Of a DNA stretch of 5,227 nucleotides, positions 1-4,486 are shown one piece after another. The notes below the pieces were generated by a model. The model ran no database searches. It was given only the letters and a program-made list of their open reading frames with translations, and was not told the origin of the DNA. The stretch lies in contig QIEW01000302.1 of assembly GCA_003230535.1 (NCBI GenBank), forward strand, positions 1-5,227, read 5' to 3'. The position numbers and the translations under genes were made by a program. Numbering within the stretch: position 1 is the first letter of the stretch; each line of letters starts with the position of its first letter. The stretch is from a bacterium (GTDB lineage Bacteria > SZUA-182 > SZUA-191).

Positions 1-110
1 TTCATGCGGGTAGCGCTATCGAAATTCTCGATGAGGTGGAAGCCCAAAAGACCATTGCCCTTTTCCAAGAAATGCGGAAGATGAAACTTCCAGACCCGGA
101 TTATTCATAA
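1..110 (+). CDS. hypC: HypC, [NiFe]-hydrogenase maturation chaperone, C-terminal part (5' end outside window)
   Basis: The open frame starting at base 3 gives 35 residues, beginning HAGSAIEILDEVEAQKTIAL and ending in DPDYS before TAA at 108-110. The HAG-x-AI-x(3)-DE-x-EA pattern followed by a short amphipathic helix is the usual C-terminus of HypC/HybG proteins. These are small cytoplasmic chaperones of roughly 75-80 residues that bind HypD and carry the Fe(CN)2CO group to the hydrogenase large subunit. The N-terminus with its essential Met-Cys lies upstream of the window. The position directly before hypD fits the common hypC-hypD-hypE order. Oddity: the codons from base 93 onward (DPDYS and the stop) are contributed by the end of the 165-bp repeat, so the natural C-terminus appears to have been replaced. 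The identification rests on a short fragment but is strengthened by context. Confidence 0.85.
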   Translation, partial: HAGSAIEILDEVEAQKTIALFQEMRKMKLPDPDYS

Positions 111-258
111 ATCCACGGTAAACATTGACAATGTTATTTAAATATAGCTAGTTATAAAATAACGGTCAAAAAACAAAATGGCTCATAGAAATCACCGAAA
201 GCTCCCGTTATGGAAGCGACTAACTCCGAGCGTATGTGAGATCCCGAATTATTCGGGT
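94..258 (+). mobile_element. 165-bp MITE-like repeat, copy L (between hypC and hypD)
   Basis: This stretch is repeated as an inverted copy at 2382-2546. A hand alignment gives about 148 identities in 165 positions with no gaps. The ends are imperfect inverted repeats: it starts ACCCGGATTATTC and its other end, read on the minus strand, starts ACCCGAATAATTC (11 of 13 identical). The inner side of the right end is itself a hairpin, CCCGAAT-T-ATTCGGG (243-257). A second small palindrome, AACATTG-A-CAATGTT, lies at 121-135. There is no coding potential. Short length, terminal inverted repeats, AT-rich interior and near-identical dispersed copies are what non-autonomous miniature elements look like. 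No target duplication is visible at this copy (flanks AG and CC). It runs into the hypC stop codon and ends 11 bp before hypD. Orientation is arbitrary. Confidence 0.8.
141..169 (-). promoter_or_regulatory. Possible repeat-borne promoter pointing toward hypC (antisense)
   Basis: On the minus strand, TTGACC (164-169) and TATATT (141-146) are separated by 17 bases, close to a sigma-A/sigma-70 promoter. Copy R of the repeat has the equivalent TTGACC-17-TGTATT, so the arrangement is part of the repeat. Here it would fire leftward, antisense to hypC. AT-rich sequence makes chance matches common, so this is tentative. Confidence 0.35.
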
Positions 259-269
259 CCAAAACTGAA

Positions 270-1382
270 ATGAAACTTATTGAAGAATTCAGAAACGGAG
301 AATATGCAAAGGGCCTGGTTGAGGAAATACGGTTTATGGAATTTTGTGGCGGTCATACGGTTGCCTTGCTGAAATATGGAATTCCGGATATGTTGCCTCC
401 GGCGGTGGAGATGCTGGCTGGACCGGGGTGTCCGGTATGTGTAACTTCCCGCACCGAAATCGATCAAGCCATTGAGCTTTCCCGTGACCCTAAAATCATC
501 ATGACCTCTTTTGGGGATATGTTGAGGGTGCGGGGTACAAAAATGAGCCTCAGTGAGCAGAAAGCCTTAGACGCCGACGTGAGAGTGATCTATTCTCCGG
601 ATGATGCAGTCCGCCTGGCGCTTAAGCATCCAGATCGAAAGGTAGTATTTTTTGCGGTCGGTTTCGAGACCACCGCTCCGGTAACCGCTTGTGCCGTCAA
701 ACTGGCGGAAAAACTGGACGCCCGAAACTTCTACGTTTTTGCCGCCCATAAAACCACTCCCGGGATATTAAAAGTTCTCACCAAGGGAAAACTTAAGCTG
801 GACGGGTTTATCTGCCCCGGGCATGTCACCGCCATCACCGGTATATCTATTTATGATGTTTTAATAGAAGCCGGGAAACCCGCGGTAGTCTCAGGATTTG
901 AGCCGCTGGATATTTTGCAGTCGATTTATCTGTTGCTAAAGCAGGTTAACCGGAACCGGGCCGAGGTGGAAATTCAGTACCGGCGGGTTACCAGAGCCGG
1001 AGGAAATAAAGTCGCCCAGGTCCTGATGGAGGAGGTTTTTGAACCTACAGATGCTTATTGGCGGGGAATTGGACGGGTATCGGGAACCGGATTGAAGATA
1101 AGGAGCGGTTTTAGCCGGTTTGATGCCCTCAGCGAATTCGGCATTAGTAATGTACTGGAAGAAAAAGAAACTACAGGCTGCATTTGCGGCTCCATTCTAA
1201 GGGGGTTGGAAACCCCGCTGGAATGTCCTCTGTTTCGTAGTCTCTGTAATCCTGAAAACCCGATTGGAGCCTGTATGGTTTCCGATGAGGGAACCTGTTC
1301 CATTTATTATCGTTTTAGTCGACGTAAAGGAGGCGCTCATGGCTTCCCAGAAGCTGGGTTCCCAGAAGCTGGGTTCCGATAA
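270..1382 (+). CDS. hypD: HypD, Fe-S scaffold for hydrogenase Fe(CN)2CO assembly
   Basis: A protein of 370 residues, matching the usual HypD length. HypD binds HypC and iron and takes up cyanide delivered by HypE, in the cytoplasm. Visible family motifs are MEFCGGHT (23-30), GPGCPVC (51-57, the redox CxxC), GFETTAP (131-137), ICPGHVTAITG (181-191) and GFEPLDIL (209-216). The C-terminal [4Fe-4S] cysteine pattern is C304-x-C306-x12-C319-x6-C326, followed by GACMVSDEGTC (333-343). The start MKLIEEFR aligns with the normal HypD N-terminus, but no clear Shine-Dalgarno precedes ATG 270, because the repeat ends 11 bp upstream. HypD normally stops soon after the YYRF-type segment. Here the last residues (GFPEAGFPEAGFR) come from a 15-bp tandem repeat read in this frame. 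The 3' end overlaps hypE by 44 bp. Confidence 0.97.
   Translation: MKLIEEFRNGEYAKGLVEEIRFMEFCGGHTVALLKYGIPDMLPPAVEMLAGPGCPVCVTSRTEIDQAIELSRDPKIIMTSFGDMLRVRGTKMSLSEQKALDADVRVIYSPDDAVRLALKHPDRKVVFFAVGFETTAPVTACAVKLAEKLDARNFYVFAAHKTTPGILKVLTKGKLKLDGFICPGHVTAITGISIYDVLIEAGKPAVVSGFEPLDILQSIYLLLKQVNRNRAEVEIQYRRVTRAGGNKVAQVLMEEVFEPTDAYWRGIGRVSGTGLKIRSGFSRFDALSEFGISNVLEEKETTGCICGSILRGLETPLECPLFRSLCNPENPIGACMVSDEGTCSIYYRFSRRKGGAHGFPEAGFPEAGFR
1326..1333 (+). promoter_or_regulatory. Strong ribosome binding site for hypE, inside hypD
   Basis: AAAGGAGG is a full anti-16S match placed 5 bases before ATG 1339. It decides the hypE start: the upstream in-frame ATG at 1264 would add 25 residues of overlap with hypD, with no family similarity and no comparable site. 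The position inside hypD suggests translational coupling. Confidence 0.85.
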
Positions 1383-2382
1383 ATTTGTCACCTTGGCCCA
1401 CGGTGGCGGGGGATTGGCTTCCGCCGCCCTTTTAAAAAAATATTTTTTGTCTGCTTACGGCAATACTATTCTAAATAAACTGGGGGATCAGGCGATAGTT
1501 CCGGTTAAGGGGGGCCGGCTGGCTTTTACCACCGACTCTTATGTGATAGACCCTATATTTTTCCCCGGCGGCAATATTGGGAGTCTGGCGGTTCATGGCA
1601 CGGTCAACGATCTGGCTATGGGGGGAGCCGTGCCCCGTTATTTAAGTGTAGGTTTTATTATTGAAGAAGGATTTCCTTTGACCGATCTGGAAGTTATTAT
1701 TCAATCTATGGCGCAGGCGGCCCGGATGAGCAAAGTTCAGATAGTTACCGGAGACACCAAGGTAGTAGCCCGGGGAAGCGCCGACCGCATATTTATTAAT
1801 ACTTCAGGGATAGGGGAAGTGCCTCCCGGAATAGATATCAGTCCCGAACGGGTGCAGCCGGGAGATAAAATTATTTTGAGCGGCTCCATAGGAGATCACG
1901 GGATTGCCGTATTGACCCGTCGCGAGGGATTTAACTTTGAGGTGAGCGTGAGGTCGGACTCCGCTCCTTTGCATGATTTAGTCAAGACCATGCTGGCGGT
2001 TGAGCCGGGGATCAGGATGATGAGGGACCCTACCAGGGGGGGGCTGGCTTCTGCCCTAAACGAAATAGCCCAACTCTCACAAACCGGAATGGTGATTGAA
2101 GAGTCAGCCATTCCGGTATTAGAGGAAGTAAAGTCGGTTTGTGAAATATTAGGGTTGGACCCTCTTTACATTGCCAATGAAGGAAAGCTGGCAGCCTTTG
2201 TACCGGCAGGGGCTGCTCCTAAGGTACTGCAAGTTATGCAGGCACATCCCCTGGGGAGAAAGTCCGCCGTCATCGGCGAGGTAAGGGCAGCCGATCCCGG
2301 GATAGTAGAGATGAAAACCAGCTTCCTCGGAAGCCGAATCGTACCGATGCAAACCGGCGAACAACTTCCCCGAATATGTTAA
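1339..2382 (+). CDS. hypE: HypE, carbamoyl dehydratase (thiocyanate-forming hydrogenase maturase)
   Basis: A protein of 347 residues of the PurM/AIR-synthase-like family. HypE receives a carbamoyl group from HypF on its C-terminal cysteine, dehydrates it with ATP to a thiocyanate, and passes cyanide to the HypC-HypD complex. Motifs seen are LAHGGGG (19-25), TTDSYVIDPIFFPGG (64-78), GSLAVHGTVNDLAMGGA (81-97), GDTKVV (138-143), RDPTRGGLASALNEIA (229-244) and the diagnostic C-terminal LPRIC (343-347) with the acceptor Cys347. The catalytic features look intact. Oddity: residues 2-13 are ASQKLGSQKLGS, from a 15-bp tandem repeat, placed before the point where most HypE proteins begin. The TAA stop takes its last base from repeat copy R, so the essential terminal cysteine lies directly against that copy. 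Start chosen from the AAAGGAGG site. Confidence 0.97.
   Translation: MASQKLGSQKLGSDKFVTLAHGGGGLASAALLKKYFLSAYGNTILNKLGDQAIVPVKGGRLAFTTDSYVIDPIFFPGGNIGSLAVHGTVNDLAMGGAVPRYLSVGFIIEEGFPLTDLEVIIQSMAQAARMSKVQIVTGDTKVVARGSADRIFINTSGIGEVPPGIDISPERVQPGDKIILSGSIGDHGIAVLTRREGFNFEVSVRSDSAPLHDLVKTMLAVEPGIRMMRDPTRGGLASALNEIAQLSQTGMVIEESAIPVLEEVKSVCEILGLDPLYIANEGKLAAFVPAGAAPKVLQVMQAHPLGRKSAVIGEVRAADPGIVEMKTSFLGSRIVPMQTGEQLPRIC
1341..1377 (+). repeat. 15-bp tandem repeat array in the hypD/hypE overlap
   Basis: Two full 15-bp units (GGCTTCCCAGAAGCT at 1341-1355, GGGTTCCCAGAAGCT at 1356-1370) are followed by a partial unit GGGTTCC (1371-1377). The same unit family occurs in hypF at 3148-3199, ending in the same GGGTTCC. 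The unit length is a multiple of three, so copies keep the frame. In the hypE frame it reads SQKLG, in the hypD frame GFPEA. Confidence 0.9.
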
Positions 2383-2546
2383 CCCGAATATTTCGGGATC
2401 ATAAACACGCTCGGAGTTGGTCGCTTCCATAACGGGAGTTTTCGGTAATTTGTATGAGCCATTTTGTTTTTTGACCATTATTATATAAGTAGCTGTATTT
2501 AAATAACATCATCAATGTTTATCGTGTATTTATGAATAATCCGGGT
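2382..2546 (-). mobile_element. 165-bp MITE-like repeat, copy R (between hypE and hypF), inverted relative to copy L
   Basis: This is the reverse-complement partner of 94-258: same length, about 90% identical by hand count, ungapped. Its hypE-side end is ACCCGAATATTTCGGG, a hairpin with a 6-bp stem. The other end reads ACCCGGATTATTC on the minus strand. It is flanked on both sides by TA (2380-2381 and 2547-2548), consistent with a TA target duplication as made by Tc1/mariner-type and IS630-family transposases. GTTAACCCG and CGGGTTAAC are symmetrical across the two borders. No transposase gene is present, so it would need one in trans. The class assignment is inference; the repeat itself is seen directly. 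Confidence 0.82.
2471..2499 (+). promoter_or_regulatory. Possible repeat-borne promoter upstream of hypF
   Basis: TTGACC (2471-2476), a 17-base spacer and TGTATT (2494-2499) lie within copy R and point toward the hypF-type gene about 200 bp downstream. The corresponding minus-strand site in copy L is slightly better (TATATT). Because the hypE-hypF gap is 313 bp, the hypF fragment may need its own promoter, and this is one candidate. Only sequence resemblance supports it. Confidence 0.35.
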
Positions 2547-2695
2547 TAACCTTATAGTATAGGAAATCCCATTTTTTCGGCTTATTAAAACAAAAAAATA
2601 AGATACTGATACTTATTTGTGGCGGTGAAAAATACCCCCGCAGGACGCTTTGTTCACTTATTTACCCTTTAAAATCATGGTCAGGAATTAGGTCA
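2547..2695. other. AT-rich spacer between repeat copy R and hypF, with a small inverted repeat
   Basis: There is no gene here. The inverted repeat AAATAAG (2596-2602) / CTTATTT (2612-2618) has a 9-base loop and could be an operator or a weak hairpin. A TATAGT stretch lies near 2553. The hypF frame is open back to a TAG at 2555-2557, but the translated stretch shows no zinc-finger or YrdC-like motif. I also read the other two forward frames and found no HypF N-terminal remnant. Confidence 0.5.
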
Positions 2696-3889
2696 TTGGA
2701 AATGGAATTCACCCCATATCGGCTTAAGAGGGAAGCGATAATCCCCACCCCGGTCATTCTCAAACAGAGCAGTCCGCCGCTGTTAGCCTGCGGGGGTGAT
2801 TTAAAGAATGTCTTTTCTCTTGCCTACCGTAACACCCTCTTTCAGGGGCCTTTAGTTGGTGATCTGGAAAATGCCGAAGCCTTCCGTTTATTCAGAGAAT
2901 CTATCAGATATTATAAGAAAACCCTTGGAATTGAACCGGAAACAGTGGTGGTGGACAAGCATCCGGGATACATTAGCAGCCGCTACGGGAGGGGTTTGGG
3001 TCTGCCGGTGGTGGAGGTTCAGCATCATCATGCCCATGTGGCGGCGGTAATGGCCGAATATGGACTCACAGGGGAGGTAATCGGCCTGGCCCTGGACGGT
3101 ACCGGCTATGGGGATGATGGGACCATTTGGGGGGGAGAAATATTGCTGACTTCCCAAAAGCTGACTTCCCAAAAGCTGACTTCCCAAAAGCTGGGTTCCT
3201 ATTCCAAATTTATCCGGGCGGGACATTTTAAAGCTCTGGATTTACCGGGAGGGGATGCCGCTGCCAGAGAACCTTGGAGAACCGCTGCCGGCTTGCTGTT
3301 TAGGCTTTTTGGCGAGAATATGTATGCCGCCCATCCTCGGTTCGCAGACAGGATTGGCATAAAGCGAATCCAGGCTATGGTAAGTATGATCAAGGCCGGC
3401 TTCAACTGTCCGTTATCCTCAGGCGCGGGGCGTTTGTTTGACGCGGCGGCTTCACTGCTGGATGTCAGTGATTACAACACCTTTGAGGCGGAGGCCCCTA
3501 TTAAATTAGAAAAGATAGCCGACCCCTCGGAAGAGGGAGTATTTGAATACCGCCTTAGAAAAACCGGTGAGATCGATTTTGACCCTATGATAAAACAACT
3601 GGTACAGTGGTCAGCGGCAGGAAAAGATATAAGCGTCGCCTCCGCTCGGTTTCATAACACGGTAGCGGCGGCTTTAGCACAAATCTGCCAAGATATCCGT
3701 AAGGAATATGAACTAAACCGGGTCTGTTTGGGCGGCGGTGTTTTTCAAAACCGATTTTTACTGAAGCGGTTGCTGAAGCGGCTGGAGTCGGATAATTTCC
3801 AGGTATTTTTGCCCCGACAAATTCCGGTTAATGATAGCGGTCTCTCCTTTGGTCAGGCATATGTGGCTATTTCCGTGGAGGGGGAGTAA
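2696..3889 (+). CDS. hypF: HypF C-terminal Kae1-like carbamoyltransferase domain, stand-alone (N-terminal half absent)
   Basis: This protein of 397 residues matches only the second half of HypF, which is normally about 750 residues: acylphosphatase, zinc fingers, YrdC-like domain, then the Kae1-like domain. The Kae1-like part transfers carbamoyl from carbamoyl-AMP to the HypE C-terminal cysteine. Motifs are LACGGDLKN (30-38), VGDLEN (54-59), the metal-site region QHHHAHVAAVMAEYG (109-123), LDGTGYGDDGTIWGGE (133-148), LPGGDAAAREPWR (183-195), SGAGRLFDAAASLL (242-255), LGGGVFQNRFLL (345-356) and VNDSGLSFGQA (378-388). Residues 151-168 are an SQKL repeat insert. No CxxC zinc fingers, acylphosphatase or YrdC sequence is encoded. 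The TTG start at 2696 has AGGA 9 bases upstream; ATG 2702, with TTAGG at the same distance, is equally possible. It may be a split enzyme working with a separate N-terminal half, or a remnant. The core motifs look intact. Confidence 0.9.
   Translation: MEMEFTPYRLKREAIIPTPVILKQSSPPLLACGGDLKNVFSLAYRNTLFQGPLVGDLENAEAFRLFRESIRYYKKTLGIEPETVVVDKHPGYISSRYGRGLGLPVVEVQHHHAHVAAVMAEYGLTGEVIGLALDGTGYGDDGTIWGGEILLTSQKLTSQKLTSQKLGSYSKFIRAGHFKALDLPGGDAAAREPWRTAAGLLFRLFGENMYAAHPRFADRIGIKRIQAMVSMIKAGFNCPLSSGAGRLFDAAASLLDVSDYNTFEAEAPIKLEKIADPSEEGVFEYRLRKTGEIDFDPMIKQLVQWSAAGKDISVASARFHNTVAAALAQICQDIRKEYELNRVCLGGGVFQNRFLLKRLLKRLESDNFQVFLPRQIPVNDSGLSFGQAYVAISVEGE
3148..3199 (+). repeat. 15-bp tandem repeat array inside hypF
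   Basis: Three identical units GACTTCCCAAAAGCT (3148-3162, 3163-3177, 3178-3192) are followed by partial GGGTTCC (3193-3199). The units encode TSQKL and the tail GS, the same reading frame as the related array in hypE. The array lies after the conserved TIWGGE-x-LL segment and before the FK-x-L-x-LPGG segment of the Kae1-like domain, a likely surface loop. It is an in-frame insertion relative to ordinary HypF. Confidence 0.9.
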
Positions 3890-3930
3890 TTAAACCGTTC
3901 CCAATCAACCAAGTAGAAGCAACTGTCTGA

Positions 3931-3974
3931 ACCCGGATTATTCGGGGGGTGTAATTTTTCCGGTGCATTTTTTT
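3931..3974 (+). terminator. Terminator-like hairpin after hypF, built from a repeat-end sequence
   Basis: CCCGGAT-T-ATTCGGG (3932-3946) forms a 7-bp stem with one G-T wobble. It is followed after a short gap by TTTTT (3955-3959), and later by a run of seven T (3968-3974). An alternative stem pairs CCGGA (3933-3937) with TCCGG (3959-3963) just before the T run. It could end the hyp transcript. The first 13 bases, ACCCGGATTATTC, are identical to one end of both 165-bp repeat copies, so it may be a remnant or solo end of that element. Confidence 0.4.
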
Positions 3975-3975
3975 C

Positions 3976-4004
3976 TTGACAAGCATAATTGAATTGAGTA
4001 TATT
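3976..4004 (+). promoter_or_regulatory. Promoter of the Rrf2-ferredoxin unit
   Basis: TTGACA (3976-3981), exactly 17 bases, then TATATT (3999-4004) is a near-consensus sigma-A type promoter about 40 bp before the rrf2-type start codon. It sits in the intergenic region after the terminator-like hairpin, which supports a new transcription unit. Confidence 0.75.
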
Positions 4005-4019
4005 GGTACCGAAATACCA
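4004..4019. promoter_or_regulatory. Candidate operator overlapping the Rrf2 promoter -10 end
   Basis: TGGTA (4004-4008) and TACCA (4015-4019) form a perfect 5-bp inverted repeat with a 6-base spacer, touching the last base of the -10 box and covering the likely transcription start. Rrf2 regulators commonly repress their own promoters from such positions. The same region also reads as three similar 8-base direct units (TACCGAAA, TACCACAA, TACACAAA at 4007-4030), so the exact site is uncertain. Confidence 0.45.
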
Positions 4020-4045
4020 CAATACACAAAAAGAAAGCGCTGCCA

Positions 4046-4486
4046 ATGTCAAATGTATTAAAAATATCGGAAGCAGCATCCTTGGCTTTGCATACTATGG
4101 TACTCTTGGCGGTGGATCCTGAAAAGTTTTTGTCAGCCAGAGAAATGGCCTCTACTATCCATGTTTCCGGGGCTCATCTCTCAAAAGTACTTCAGCGTCT
4201 TGTAAGAGTGGGATTGGTGAGATCAAATAGAGGGCCTAAGGGTGGGTTCCTGCTGGAAAAATCACCCCACAAAATTAGCTTACTTGAGGTATACGAGGCG
4301 ATTGAAGGAGAACTTGCCCCAAGCAATTGTCTTCTTGGAAATCCGGTTTGTAGCGGTAAAAAGTGTATTTTGGACGGCCTTTTGCAAAAGATGAACAATC
4401 AAGTAAAAGAATACCTGGCTGGAACAAAATTAGTTGACTTAACTAATGTATACTGGGAGGGACAATGCTTACACTCAGAAAAATAG
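4046..4486 (+). CDS. Rrf2-family transcriptional regulator with clustered cysteines
   Basis: A DNA-binding protein of 146 residues, the usual Rrf2/IscR/NsrR size. The N-terminal winged helix-turn-helix is clear: LSAREMAS (29-36), SGAHLSKVLQRLVRVGLV (41-58), then the wing RGPKGGFLL (62-70) and ISLLEVYEAIEGE (77-89). A cysteine cluster follows, C95-x6-C102-x4-C107, close to but not identical with the three-cysteine [2Fe-2S]/[4Fe-4S] ligand pattern of IscR and NsrR, so a bound Fe-S cluster sensing redox, NO or iron status is likely. A fourth cysteine (C141) is near the end. The start ATG 4046 has only a weak purine-rich upstream sequence. The 3' end overlaps the ferredoxin-type gene by 22 bp, so the two are co-expressed, and autoregulation through the inverted repeat at 4004-4019 is plausible. 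I cannot assign the specific signal. Confidence 0.93.
   Translation: MSNVLKISEAASLALHTMVLLAVDPEKFLSAREMASTIHVSGAHLSKVLQRLVRVGLVRSNRGPKGGFLLEKSPHKISLLEVYEAIEGELAPSNCLLGNPVCSGKKCILDGLLQKMNNQVKEYLAGTKLVDLTNVYWEGQCLHSEK
4455..4460 (+). promoter_or_regulatory. Ribosome binding site for the ferredoxin-type gene
   Basis: GGGAGG lies 4 bases before ATG 4465, inside the 3' end of the Rrf2 gene. It supports this start and translational coupling across the 22-bp overlap. Confidence 0.7.

Noticed and set aside
125-154. Promoter toward hypD in copy L (TTGACA 125-130, TAGTTA 149-154)
   Set aside because: The spacer is 18 bases with a poor -10, and the -35 is not kept in copy R (TTGATG); too weak to list as a feature.
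81-278. 9-bp direct repeat ATGAAACTT at 81-89 and 270-278 as a target duplication around copy L
   Set aside because: The two copies are 4 and 11 bases away from the element ends rather than adjacent, and the second is simply the hypD start. Chance or a complex rearrangement is as likely.
1264-1338. Longer hypE start at ATG 1264, adding 25 residues
   Set aside because: It lies deep inside hypD, encodes no HypE-like sequence, and ATG 1339 has a full AAAGGAGG site 5 bases upstream.
2149-2478. 109-residue minus-strand open frame reaching into repeat copy R
   Set aside because: It starts in the repeat and runs antisense through hypE; no recognisable protein, and the repeat has no coding sequence in copy L in the same frame.
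1341-3199. The 15-bp arrays as a CRISPR
   Set aside because: The units are directly abutting without spacers and lie within coding sequence.
2888-3226. 112-residue minus-strand open frame with a GSQLL repeat
   Set aside because: It is the antisense shadow of hypF; its repeats are only the complement of the 15-bp array, with no ribosome site or family motif.
3761-3783. Short direct repeat LLKRLLKRL in hypF as another mini-repeat
   Set aside because: It is only two short units in the helix after the conserved GGVFQN segment, where leucine and arginine are normal for the family.
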